Source: Hyposmocoma kahamanoa
Taxonomy: Eukaryota; Arthropoda; Insecta; Lepidoptera; Cosmopterigidae
Assembly: GCF_003589595.1 (NCBI RefSeq)
Contig: NW_020654810.1
Location: 17,876,682 to 17,940,681 of the forward strand
Direction of reading: 5' to 3'
Length of the DNA stretch: 64,000 nt
Numbering within the stretch: the first letter of the stretch is position 1; each line of letters begins with the position of its first letter. Position numbers and translations under genes: made by a program. This document shows positions 32,184 to 42,749 of this stretch, in pieces. A model generated the notes under the pieces. That model did no database searches. It saw only the letters and a list, made by a program, of their open reading frames with translations, and was not told where the DNA came from.

Positions 32184-32780
32184 CAATGAAACTACGTTTT
32201 TGAAACGTCATAATGCATAAAATGTCGTAGTAACTGTCAGTGTGCCTAATAAATTAATTAAATAAGTAATAGTAAACTTATTTTCACAAACTTTAATTAC
32301 CATTTCCTGAAAGTTGCCGTTTTCGTATAATGAACGTTTTAACGTGAGACGTGTTTTAAGTGATCTTTGACGACAACTATTATTAAAAACTAATAGCAAA
32401 TGGACACAATCGTACTGTACGCAAAATACGTAATAGGTACCTAAATGTATAGGATGTAACAAAATGTCGCCGTCACACTTCTGATGATTGATTATTATCA
32501 TACACATAACAAAAAATAAGCTAAACATAATTTTAAATTCATTTTTTTACTAATTGAAATAATATAATTTATTTTCTATTTCAATAGTTTAAAATACAGT
32601 AGTTCGTTATAAAATGATTTTTATATGAACTATAATAATTAACATAATAAATGTATTGTCAAAATATAACAATATTCTACTAAAAAAAAATAGCTAATTG
32701 TGATATCCAGCTGAAGTTAGACAACATTTTTGTAAATGTTAATTTTATAACTATTTGCGTATATTAACAAAAGACTACTT
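32184..32780. other. Non-coding stretch without recognised gene
   Basis: AT-rich; the minus frame 32208-32528 has no recognisable domain. Confidence 0.4.
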
Positions 32781-33000
32781 GACCATCTTCGTGGTCCGAG
32801 TGGTTTGCACATCGGTTTTCATGGTGTCGCCGTCTTCAAGGTCCCGGGTTCGATCCCCGGCCGGATCAATATAGGAAAACAAAGTTTTCTATATTGTCTC
32901 AGGTCTGGGTGTTTGTGGTACCATCGTTGTTTCCTATTACCATAACACAAGCGATTTCATTACTTACTTATATCAGAGCAACGTATGTGATTACTATTTA
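32781..33000 (+). mobile_element. SINE F copy 1 (tRNA-derived)
   Basis: Head ATCTTCGTGGTCCGAGTGG (A box) and GGTTCGATCCCCGGCC (B box), then TCTATATTGTCTCAGGTCTG, GGTGTTTGTGGTACC and a tail ending ATCAGAGCAACGTATGTGAT. Two other copies lie at 38279 and 44787. Confidence 0.85.
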
Positions 33001-33368
33001 AGATGCAAAATAGACCTTCACAAATATCATTAAAATTACTTTGTTCGATATGCAAAGCAACACAAATTAATAATAAATCAAACATGGTAAATTGGTCTAT
33101 GACTCTCCGACACAGAACTAATGGAGTACGTAGCCATCACCGATATTGCGCTGTAGTCATAATGGTTAAGTAAATAACAAAAATTAACAACGACCTAAGC
33201 AAAAAGGACCCGATAAACATAAATACAATAGGATGCAGGGACACAATAATACCGGCACATAATAAATCTTTTGGGATAGTGTGAAGTACAGAGAGCACGT
33301 AAAAATTACATAGAAATGTAAAACTTACTGTAACAAACCAACAGCGCTTTTTACGTTACTAAAATTAT
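33001..33368. other. Non-coding spacer
   Basis: No gene or shared repeat recognised. Confidence 0.4.
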
Positions 33369-33892
33369 GTTACAATATATAATTAATTTACTTATTGTTA
33401 TTTTAATTAAAAAACAAAAGTCGATCTGATGTAACTACCTTTTGGTTTACTTTTGGCATATCGTCGGGGATAGTGCAAATCCGCGTATATAGTATTGGTA
33501 AAAGGTGCGTATCTGTACTAAACCAAATTTGACATGAGAGGGAGATTTCATTTTTGCTCAGTAAGTATTAATTTATGTTGTCTACGGATTCATAACAATA
33601 CATCCCAGTAAATCACGCTATTTTGGTTGCCACGATATTTACGCGGATTTGATTTGGGCACTAAATAACCGAAAATGGTTATACGGTATGGTTATATATA
33701 TATATACGCGTAAAATAAAACAAAATAAAAAAATAGGCAAAATAGGCGCCTTGACGTCGAGTTGCGGACACCAGCCCGTTACACCAAGTACGCGTAATTG
33801 CAAAAAAATATTATTGCTGTTTGTTACAATATAGAATTTATTTCGTTATTGTTATTTCAATTAAAAAATAAAGACTGTGATGTAAGTAAAAA
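33369..33892 (+). repeat. Repeat O copy 1 with ~70-bp terminal direct repeats
   Basis: The body (ATCGTCGGGGATAGTGCAAA, TAAATCACGCTATTTTGGTT, TTTACGCGGATTTGATTTGG) is shared with 42750-43045. A ~70-bp segment, GTTACAATATA(T/G)AATT...TTATTGTTATTT, occurs at both ends (33369-33438 and 33825-33892). It may be a small LTR-like element or a dimer. It contains the micro-retroposon at 33714-33788. Confidence 0.6.
33714..33788 (-). mobile_element. 75-bp micro-retroposon, copy 2, inside repeat O
   Basis: It is flanked by TACGCGTAA (33705-33713 and 33789-33797). Repeat O copy 2 reads TACGTGTAATTGC once at the same point (43015), which is the empty site. On the minus strand it reads CTTGGTGTAACGGGCTGGTG through GGCGCCTATTTTGCC and ends in an A/T-rich tail. 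The shared core with 31399-31466 shows the same family. Confidence 0.8.
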
Positions 33893-34111
33893 GAAAGAAA
33901 GAAAAACGTTTATACACATTTAAATCTAATTCTTAAAACTTAAACAACAAGTGACTGAGTAATTGCAGGTTAATAGGTTAGTGTGCTTAGTGGCGCAAAA
34001 GAAGAAAACTATACGACTCAGCAATATGTCTCTCTGGCGAGATTGACGCTGATTTTCAGTCGTTCCTGTTTCAGCGTCAACTGAGTCCCGAGGAAATGGT
34101 ACATGATATGT

Positions 34112-34306
34112 GTTTTTTTTATAATATCATGCGACGGGACGAACATGACAACGATCTGAAGGGACATAAGACACCCTGAGACGTAAGTTGACAATTCCCA
34201 TGTGCCTGTAATTTCACCAGCACCCTTCGAAACCGGAACACAGTATTGCTGACGTTACTGCTTGGTGGCAGAAATAGGTAAGGTGGCAGTACTTCCCTGA
34301 ACGAAG
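34112..34306 (-). repeat. Repeat A copy 6, internally deleted
   Basis: T-run, ATATCATGCGACGGGACGAA, then a deletion of the TAAGCTACACGCC part, then GACGTAAGTTGACAATTCCC to ACTTCCCTGAACGAAG. Confidence 0.8.
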
Positions 34307-34437
34307 TATATATGCATACTGTGTATACTCTGTTTACTTACTACCATTTGGTTTAGACTTGTCATATATTTTATGTGATAAATGTTGCATATTTTCTCAT
34401 ATTTGATTTTGGTTAAATTAACATATTTTATTTACAG

Positions 34438-34546
34438 AATGTCGCGCAAATCCCGACAAGGTTACAGCATACGTCACCTGCTTCAGTTGCCTAATGCACC
34501 CCGCAGCCCGCCCTCTTCGTCTCACCCCCCCGCACCATGCATCAAG
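34438..34546 (+). CDS. Candidate host coding exon with eh1/TN-like motif
   Basis: The acceptor is ATATTTTATTTACAG|AATG, and the ATG lies two bases into the exon (34439). The frame gives 36 codons, MSRKSRQGYSIRHLLQLP followed by a Pro/Ser-rich NAPRSPPSSSHPPAPCIK, and then the donor AAG|GTTAGT, in phase 0. GYSIRHLLQLP resembles the eh1 or TN repression motif (F/Y-S-I/V-x-x-L/I-L) at the N-terminus of homeodomain proteins such as the NK2 and Vsx classes; a basic start followed by such a motif and a Pro/Ser-rich linker suits that. What I see is the splice context and codons; the transcription-factor reading is inference. No homeobox exon is in the window; it would lie downstream of 64 kb or in unrecognised sequence. 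A chance frame cannot be ruled out. Confidence 0.45.
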
Positions 34547-35450
34547 GTTAGTGCATTTCTTCAATTATGCAATGTAACTGTGTCACTTGTGTTACGATAT
34601 TTAAAACATTCAGATTGGTGTCAAAATATTTTAAACTGTAGCAATCTTTCTCGTTGGTGCATTCGTGCGATATAAGCTAGAATAATTTTCGGAAAACAAA
34701 TGAATATGGTCAATTGATAAAATAAAATCTGAGAAAAAAATATCCATTAAACTAAATTATCCCTAGCAACCAAGCCTCTTACAAAAATGTAATAAAAGCG
34801 AACTCAAGTATGAGAAAAATATTTACGAAGAAAATCAAGCTCAATAAGTAAGCAAACCTACTTTTTCCGCAACAGTGGCGCCGCTAGTTAGTGTTTATTC
34901 AAAGAGGTGAAAGTTAGTAAAACTTTTGCATTAAAATATGCACTACATGCTACACTATTTATAAAAAACATAATTTTTTTCTGCTCGTGTGAGATTTTTA
35001 AATCTACCATCTATGAAACAATGCAAAGACAAAGAAAATGTGAATACTTTTAACAATGGTTTCAGTACTAAGTACTACAGTCACGAAACGTACCACTTTT
35101 GGTTCCCTCGTTTTGTACACAGGTTTGCGTTTCCACCTTCCGCGAGGGTAGTTTCTTGTGAGAGACCTCGCTTTTGTCTTAGTTCACTAGAATGTTGTTA
35201 GATGGCGCTATTCTTAATTTTGCTATATTACTTAACACCGGCAACGTTCTTGGTAGAGTCTGTGCAAATATTATTTGTGAACGGTTGAGAAAGAGAAATA
35301 TTATGAATTGAAATCCAGAATTGTTATTCAACCGCTGTTGTTTTGTCCCAAAAAGTTTTAATTCGACTTTTGCTTTTCGAAGAAACTTAAAATAGATTTA
35401 AAGAAATACATACTCTATACTATAAAAATAAGACCGTGTTTTTTTTCTTC
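34547..35450. other. Non-coding, repeat-poor stretch after the candidate exon
   Basis: No recognised repeat or frame. If the exon is real, this is the start of its downstream intron. Confidence 0.35.
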
Positions 35451-35626
35451 GTTTTGTAACATCAAGTGACGGGACGAACAAGGCGTACGCCTGATGGTAA
35501 GCTACACGCCTGTCCACAACAGTTACAGCGCCACTCAAAAATTGCAAAGATCTGAGGGGCACTACCCTGCGCCCGTCACCCTAAGACATAAGTTGACAAG
35601 ACCTTTGTGCCTGTAATGTCACAAGC
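35451..35626 (-). repeat. Repeat A copy 7, 3' half
   Basis: T-rich start, ATCAAGTGACGGGACGAACA, TGTCCACAACAGTTACAGCG and AGACATAAGTTGACAAGACC; truncated before the GTAATGCTGACATTAC part. Confidence 0.8.
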
Positions 35627-35739
35627 TCATTTTTTATTTACCTTTAAAAAAAATATACGTATAGGTAAGTATGGGTAATTGTATTGCATTTACTACTGTT
35701 TTGTTTCCTACTTTGCTTTAGATGTATGTCTTCTCATCA

Positions 35740-36496
35740 ACCAATAATACGGCCCACTGCCGGGCACAGGTCCTTTCTAAGTAAAAGGGGTGATAACCTG
35801 TCACGCTAGCCCGATGCTGGGAGTCTATTCCCATTCTCCGGCCGACATCCGTCCGACACAATTACCGTCAAATAAGTAATACTCGACCAAATTAACTGCC
35901 TCTGTGGCCGAACGGTTACCATGCCGGACTGCCACGTAGAGGTCCCAGGTTCGATTCCCGGGCCGAAAGAAATATTTATATGGCCTACATTTATTTCTCG
36001 CGGAGTTTGGGTGTAATTTGTGGTTGTCTATGTATGTGTCCATGGCACACGCGACACAGAGTTTCCCTAGTGCGGGACTATGTTGACTGTGTGCGTAAAA
36101 AAAAACTAAAAAACACATGATGAGAATGAAGATTCATACTTGACATTGTGTTGTGGCTTGGTCGAGTATTACTTATTTGAGTTGCTTCGGACGGAGGATG
36201 GGAGTACATTCCCAGGTTGGATATTTTATACTTTTCCCAAAAGTTATGAACCGTCATTGACATACAAGTTTCATCACAATGTTTCTCTTCAACCTTTCCG
36301 AGAGGTACTGCTACCAAACTTTCACAAACATACATTTGTGCCTAAGTTAGAAATTCAAGTACATACATGTCAACACAAGGATTCGAACCGTCGATCTCAA
36401 TTGAAAAGCAACTGCTATCCACTAAGTTACCACCGCCTTTATAGTCTTCTATTAGAGTAAAAATTAGAGTACGAATATGTAAGTTAATTTTGGGAG
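35740..36496 (-). mobile_element. SINE C copy 2, interrupted by SINE B
   Basis: On the minus strand the head GGCGGTGGTAACTTAGTGG (A box) and GACGGTTCGAATCC (B box) is at 36370-36440, then the shared body, ending near CCTGTGCCCGGCAGTGGGCC (35745-35775), a 3' end typical of LINE-mobilised lepidopteran SINEs. A SINE B lies at 35895-36105; the copy at 26655-27101 shows the uninterrupted site. Confidence 0.75.
35895..36105 (+). mobile_element. SINE B copy inside SINE C
   Basis: Nearly full-length: CTGCCTCTGTGGCCGAACGG, GGTTCGATTCCCGGGCC, GGTGTAATTTGTGGTTGTC, GTGTGCGTAAAAAAAAA. This copy ends in an A-run and not in the TTATTATT tail of other copies. Confidence 0.9.
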
Positions 36497-36625
36497 TAAT
36501 TTTTCCCGTACTAATGCGGTTCATTTTGCTTGGGTCGAACGGTGGCAAAGACACTGGCTTTATTTCATAATTTATTTTTTTACAAATGAAATTAAAGCAA
36601 TTTGAAAAATGTTGAAGTTGTGTGA
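36497..36625. mobile_element. Repeat D copy 3, internal fragment, reverse
   Basis: TTTTTCCCGTACTAATGCGG, TTCATTTTGCTTGGGTCGAA and GACACTGGCTTTATTTC mirror the inner part of D (29400-29510). Neither TIR is present. Confidence 0.65.
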
Positions 36626-37180
36626 AGCTACAAATCGAGTCAACAGATCCGACGATTTTTTCTATACGTTTCTTACAAGGTGTATTAATAGTAAGATTTT
36701 TGATATTAATGTTGGAGTTGCCAGTAAGAAAAAAATCATATAAGAAATTCTAAATTATATGGGTCTAGGGTATAACTCGTCAGCCTTCAACATTACGTCG
36801 TTTTTTCTTTTTTAAGTAAAGCAATTCAGTTCCGGTTAGTTTCCACCCCGCATTCTTCGTCAACTATTCTTCGGGCAGTATTTATTTACGAAACGATCAA
36901 CAATTTATTTATTGCCGATCGCTTTGATCGCCGGATGACCATTCAAACACGTTTGTCGTTTTAGTGAAAGGGTGGAATTGGATTTATATGGATAATTCCT
37001 GATTATTTTCTTAGTAAATTAGTATAAAAAGTTTCAATAAAGTAAAACCATTTATTGAGAGAACGTGGACATTTTTAAGATTGTAATATTAAGTTTATTG
37101 AATATAACGATGTTCAAATCAAAACACGATGTTCTTTGTTTATTATTTATTAAAAAAATACAAAAAGAATACTTATTAAT
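36626..37180. other. Non-coding stretch without recognised gene
   Basis: AT-rich; no repeat or credible frame. Confidence 0.4.
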
Positions 37181-37321
37181 GTGCCTCCGTGGCCGAACGG
37201 TTACCATGCCGGTCAGCACGCAGAGCTCCCGGGTTCGATTACCGGGTCGGAAGAAATATTTGTATGGGCATTTATTTCTGTATGTGTCCATAGCACCCGC
37301 GATACAGGTTCTCTCTAGACC
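37181..37321 (+). mobile_element. SINE B, shortened copy
   Basis: GTGCCTCCGTGGCCGAACGG and GGGTTCGATTACCGGGTCGG are kept; the segment with GGTGTAATTTGTGGTTGTC is deleted; it ends TCCATAGCACCCGCGATACA. Confidence 0.85.
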
Positions 37322-37731
37322 CACACATGTGCCGCACTAGCTATGAGCGCATGAACATAGCGGCACAACAAAAACCTGAGTAGGTTTGCCATTGCACTGC
37401 AAAACTTTGTTCGTCCGAGAAAAGTTTAAGCACGTGTACAAATCGAATAATTTTCAGTCCTATCCATACAAATCCAAGCCAGACTAAAAGGGTTTCTTTT
37501 CACGGTTTGTCGAACGATGCAGTCCCTCGTTTGTTCACATGTAGACATATGTAGACAGTTAGACATACTGCAGAATTAATGTCTCTTTGTGGAAGATTCT
37601 TGCGTCTGAGATGGATGGGGCTTTTTATTCGTCATTCCTTGCTTCATGGTCTGCATTTTGCTGGGTTATGGATTGTGTACAGTCGCTTGCATTTACGTGT
37701 AAATACGAATCAAAATTATGAACTAATAACT
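37322..37731. other. Non-coding spacer
   Basis: No gene or shared repeat recognised. Confidence 0.4.
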
Positions 37732-37890
37732 TTTTTTTGTAATATTAAGTGACGGCACGAACAAGTCGTATGCCTGGTGGTAAGTTACATGCCTATCAAT
37801 AACTGTTGCAGTGCCCCTCAGAGCTTTAAATCGGAAAGATCTGAGGGGCACTGCCACTGCGCCCGTCACCCTGAGACATAAGTTGACAAT
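37732..37890 (-). repeat. Repeat A copy 8, 3' half
   Basis: T-run, then TATTAAGTGACGGCACGAAC, CAGAGCTTTAAATCGGAAAG, GCGCCCGTCACCCTGAGACA; ends at GTTGACAATT. Confidence 0.85.
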
Positions 37891-38278
37891 TCGCTACAAT
37901 TATATGTAATTAGAGCAAAAGCAGAAACTCAACTTTTAATTTTATTGAATGGTAGACACATATTCACGCCGGACCCTTACTGGGGTAGGCAGAGATTGTG
38001 GAATTCAACCCGTCCGATCCTGACATCATTTTTTCGCTTCCCAACTCGTATGTTACTTTTTATAAACGACCGTTTATGCAAACCGCTAGACCAAACACGT
38101 AGGAAAAAAATTGGGTTCATATTTATTGAATAACTATAATAATTTTAGACACTAAACGATTCCCAAAAAGAAGTTTTTTTTTTGTATAAAAAAATACATT
38201 GTTTACTATAAATAAATTAATTTCGCACGTCACATATGTAATATACATTGAGTTTAGACACACTATAAATTAACAATT
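37891..38278. other. Non-coding spacer
   Basis: Nothing recognised. Confidence 0.4.
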
Positions 38279-38440
38279 GGCGTTCTCGCGATCGAGTGGT
38301 TTGCTCACCGGTTTTCATGGTATCACCATCTCCGCAGTCCTAGGTTCTATCCCCGGCCGAGTCAATGTATAACTAACTATTCTATGTTGTCTCTGGTCTG
38401 GGTGTTTGTTGTACCGTCGTTGCTTCCAATTTCCTTAATT
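38279..38440 (+). mobile_element. SINE F copy 2, head and body
   Basis: CGATCGAGTGGTTTGCTCAC, a diverged B box GGTTCTATCCCCGGCC, and GTCTCTGGTCTGGGTGTTTG; 3' part lost. Confidence 0.8.
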
Positions 38441-39175
38441 TCTTTAGTTACTTAATTAAACACTGTCTAATATTTATTTATATTTATATAATTGCTAAAC
38501 TGTTGGTAATTGAAAAGTTGCCACATATTTACGTAACATATGTAAGTTTATATGTACATACAAAGCACAGCCAGACAGATACTTAAATAACTTAATTAAG
38601 ACAGTGATGTTCTTAAAGTTATGAAGAAATATATTAATTCGAGACTAATTCATCGTAGAAAAGATGTTAACAAACGAATGTTCACAATATTACAGGTTTT
38701 CTTTATGTAACCTAAAATTACTTTTTTTCAATTTCCAGTTTACAATTTCTCACTACTGCTCGTAGAGGAAATCTGCTACCCAGATTAAAATTACTGAATA
38801 AGCAAATACCGCAGTTCGGCCCAGAAATAGCAACCATAATTTAGTTTCTAACAACCGAAACAGGTAATTGTTATAGACATTTCAGTGCGGTCTAAAATTG
38901 AACACAAATGGCATTCCTCCTAAGGTGGAATTTACCAGTAATATAACGGTACTGGTGACAGAAAATTAAAATAACAATGTCTCAATGCCAACACTTCTCA
39001 TTTGGTCCTTGCTTGTCCATAAAATGTGTACTTATGCAGTACCCATAACTATAATATATTATTCACTTAAGACCTTAACGTCTATCAAATCGAACGATCA
39101 TGCTGATTATTTCTTCTGTAGCACATATGAAATACGTACCTTCGTATAGTAACATTTTACATTGTTTGTTTTATC
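38441..39175. other. Non-coding stretch without recognised gene
   Basis: AT-rich; no repeat or credible frame. Confidence 0.4.
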
Positions 39176-39395
39176 TTTTTATTATATCAAGAGACGGAAC
39201 AAACAAGTCCTGCGCCAGATGGTACACGTCTGTCCATAACAGTTGCAGTGCCACTTAGAACATTAAATCGCAAAGATCTGAAAGGTACCGCCTGACACAC
39301 TGACAAGTCCTGTGTGCCTGTAATTTCACCAGCACTTTTACCCTTCAAAACCAGAACACAGTAATGCTGACATTACTGCTTGGCGGCAGAAATTT
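39176..39395 (-). repeat. Repeat A copy 9
   Basis: ATTATATCAAGAGACGGAAC to CATTACTGCTTGGCGGCAGA with small internal deletions. Together with copy 10 it forms an inverted pair. Confidence 0.85.
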
Positions 39396-39759
39396 AGCGG
39401 TTAAAACCTTAATATGGGTCGATAGGAATGTTATATAAACACCAAATTACGCCGTTTATTGAAAAAATAGACCTAAATTCATAGGTAAGGCAAGAGAGAA
39501 AATCTCCGTGTTTATTTAGGGTGCATTTTTGGCGATAAATAAATCGTTAATCCGGCGAGTGTTAAGTGATTAAGCACTCAGTGGGTGGCCGGTCTCTTAC
39601 TCGCCGATTTGTTAAACAGCCATTGCTAGCCGGTAGCGTAGTGATGTAGGGTGTGCGTGTCGATAAATGCGTAAAACCACAAAATAAACGTACTTACAGA
39701 AAACTTCAGCTCTTAGGTTCCGCAGTCGGCAACACATTTACGACACCAAAAAATTTAGT
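39396..39759. other. Spacer between two opposite repeat A copies
   Basis: 364 bp; contains GTGGGTGGCCGGTCTCTTAC near 39580; nothing recognised. Confidence 0.4.
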
Positions 39760-40064
39760 AGCAGTAAAAAGTCCTTGTGAAAGAGTTCGTCCAGGGTAGT
39801 ACTGCCATCTTACCTATTTCTGCCGCAAAGCAGTAATGTCAGCATTACTGTGTTCCGGTTTTGAAGGGTAAGGGTGCTGGTGAAATTACAGGCACATAGG
39901 ACTTGTCAACTTATGTCTCAGGGTGACGGGCTTAGTGGTAGTGCCCCTCAGATCTTTGCAATTTAAAGCTCTGAGTGGCACTGTAACTGTTATGGACAGG
40001 CGTGGAGCTTACCATCAGGCGCACGACTTGTTCGCCCCGTCACTTGATGTCATATAAAAAAAAG
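39760..40064 (+). repeat. Repeat A copy 10, full-length
   Basis: From GTAGCAGTAAAAAGTCCTTG through TGTGTTCCGGTTTTGAAGGG and CAGGGTGACGGGCTTAGTGG to TTGATGTCATATAAAAAAAA. One of the best-preserved forward copies. Confidence 0.9.
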
Positions 40065-40659
40065 TTAAAAATAAATATTTGTTATACAGATGGCGGTTAT
40101 CACTTTTTATCAGATAAACCATCTGACTGTTTACCAGTGTAATACTCTTAATATAGAGAAATATACAATCTAGGTAAGTACTAAAGGACTTACTATAAAG
40201 TTGTTTATCTGCATAACAATAAAATTCTATGCAATTCGAGCTACAAAACACACCTTAAAATTGTATTCTACGCTTTATAATCTGTAGCCGTTACGAAAAT
40301 GCCACGTGTCGTAGCATTGTGTATCAACTCAATTTTATTTTATGTCTATGTGTGTATTTACATTGATTGATTTATACGATTTATTACAATGAATAAACCT
40401 TAATATTTGTTGAAGGTATGTCTAAACCGTGTAAATATCTCTCACTGGGTAATTTTATATAGCATCTTAACTTTTAACGCTAATGTTCCCTACATACATA
40501 AGAAACGAATTGAATATTACGAGGCATTATAACATCTTTTAAAAAGTTTCATAATTCCACAACTTCATCTATTGATAGGTACCAAAATGCCCAATAAATT
40601 TAATTTATTTAAAGCACATAGTAATCAATAGACTCAGGCGTTACTTTGCGGAAGTCCAT
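40065..40659. other. Non-coding stretch without recognised gene
   Basis: AT-rich; nothing recognised. Confidence 0.4.
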
Positions 40660-40992
40660 GTTAATAAAAATGGAAGTTAAATTAATTTGCTACTCCGCGA
40701 ACCCAGTAAAGGTTAAATCGTGCAAAATAGCTGCGCTTGTGCTGAATATTTTTTCATGCAGTTAATTATCCCACCCTCCCTCCGCATAAAATTAATAACA
40801 CAAGCGCAACTATAGTCACAAACTATCACCAAAAATATATCCGACACGTGTTTCGCCTCTCCACGAGGCATCCTCGTGGGATAATTAACTGCATGAAAAA
40901 ATATTCAACACAAGCGCAGCTATTTGCACGATTTAACCTTTAGGTACTGGGTTCGCGGAGTAGCAAATTAATTTACTTCAATTTTTATTAAC
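40660..40992. mobile_element. 333-bp foldback element with ~115-bp arms
   Basis: Left arm 40660-40774 and right arm 40876-40992 are inverted copies with a few small indels: CTACTCCGCGAACCCAGTA, GGTTAAATCGTGCAAA, TAGCTGCGCTTGTG and TTTTTTCATGCAGTTAATTA all recur. The ~100-bp centre has GACACGTGTTTCGCCTCTCC and ACGAGGCATCCTCGTGG. There is no coding capacity. Confidence 0.9.
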
Positions 40993-41196
40993 GCACATAC
41001 TCATGGCCCCGAGCTAGGGAAACTCTGCATCGCGGGTGCCATGGACACACATATAGACAACCACAAATTACACCCAAACTCACGAGAGAAATACACGTAG
41101 GCCATACAAATATTTCTCCCGGCGCGGGAATCGAACCCGGAACTTCTGTATGGCAGATCAGCATGATAACCGTTCGGCCACAGAGGCAGTTTTAGA
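40992..41196 (-). mobile_element. SINE B copy
   Basis: Reverse copy next to the foldback element: CGGGTGCCATGGACACACAT, CAACCACAAATTACACCC, GGGAATCGAACCCGGAAC (B box), CCGTTCGGCCACAGAGGCAG (head). Confidence 0.9.
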
Positions 41197-41914
41197 TAAT
41201 CGACATAATAATTGATATCGACATTTTCCAGCTCTATGGAGTACAAATATAGATGTGTTGACATGGTGCGAGGCAATATGTCTTTTTGTCATCCGATTCG
41301 GAACCTTTCCGTAATTCACCGGGTACTGGCCTCGCCCGATTGAAACCTCTATAATTGTTATTTATTGCAAACGCAATTTCTTGCGAAATAAGTCCTAGAA
41401 AATTGTTATGAAAACTATGTATGGTAAAAAAATATGTTTATCTACACACATATTATAAACCCTCTGCGATGTGTTCACAAACCGCAAATTTCGACGAGCA
41501 TAAAGACAAACTGTTTTGCTAGAACAAATTCCTTATCTGTGAAAATGTTATTATTGCTTCATATTAAATCATAGTGGGTTTATGAAACGAGCCGACAATT
41601 AGCTTAGTTAGAGGATTTTTTCTTAGTGTTGTTCGATCGTTGTATAAATATATCTAGCAATAATAATAAGAAAATTCAATAAAATAAATAAACATGTTTT
41701 TGTTTCTCTGTTAGCATCAGAAACTAAAAACTGAGTAAAAGAATAATAAGCTCGATTTCAAATTATTTTACTGAAGGAATTTAAAAATCACATAATTGTT
41801 TTCCTGCTTCAAGCTTTTAGTAAAAAAATCCTTTCAGGATCATGGCGAAATTATAGAAAATATTTGATAGCAACTCTTGTCGCGACAAATAAATTTATTT
41901 TATACGTATTTTTA
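41197..41914. other. Non-coding stretch without recognised gene
   Basis: AT-rich; nothing recognised. Confidence 0.4.
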
Positions 41915-42233
41915 GTACCAGTAGAACTCCTTGTAAAATAATTCGTCCATGGAAGACTGCCACGTTTCCTATTTCTACCTGATGGTAGAAATAGTATTAT
42001 TATATTACTGCTTGGTAGCAGTAATATGTTCCGGTTTTGATGGGTAAGGGTGCTATTGAAATGACAGGTACATGGGACTTGTCAACTTATGTCTCACGGT
42101 GGTGGGTGTAGTGGCCGTGCCCCTCGTGCCTTTGCGATTTGGCGCTCTGAACGGCACTGTACTGCAACCTATTTTGGACATGCATGTCGCTTACCACTGG
42201 ACGCACGACTTGTATGTCCATTCAAAAAAAAAA
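41915..42233 (+). repeat. Repeat A copy 11, full-length but diverged
   Basis: TAGTACCAGTAGAACTCCTT at the 5' end, GTTCCGGTTTTGATGGGTAA in the middle, GACTTGTATGTCCATTCAAA plus A-run at the end. A short internal duplication around CAGTAATAT is visible (two GGTAG(A/C)A... units). Confidence 0.8.
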
Positions 42234-42749
42234 CATCGAATTAATTGCGTTAGGGTTGAATTACTAAAGTAGACGGGGCATTCGGGCCAAATTGTAATAA
42301 GTTGACGTATAGTTTAAAAACATGGTTACATTTTTCTAATTCAAAATATTAAAAATCAATCCAATCTCAATTTGTAAAAAGAGATATCTAAAATTAGTTA
42401 ATTAACAAACAAATAGACTATCGATTAATATTTAATCGATTAATGACTTTAAACAATTAAAAATAGAAAAACTCTAGCACTAATAATGCAATAATGCGAT
42501 AATGCAATCAAAATAATTACGTTCGTTGGAGTTAACAGGTTCAAAAGTTTTAACAGTAAAGCATTACATAATAAAAATAAATATGAAAATCGATTCGCAA
42601 ATCCATTCATTAATTTCTTCGATTTGTTTCATCGATACAATATTTTTAGTCTGTGCTGATAGTGAGAATATTGGATGGAATACAATATTATTATGAATTA
42701 TAATGAAAAGAGTGGAAATTACTTACTCATACCAAAAAAGGAACATAAT
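42234..42749. other. Non-coding stretch without recognised gene
   Basis: Very AT-rich, with short ATCGATTAAT palindromes near 42420-42445. Confidence 0.4.
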
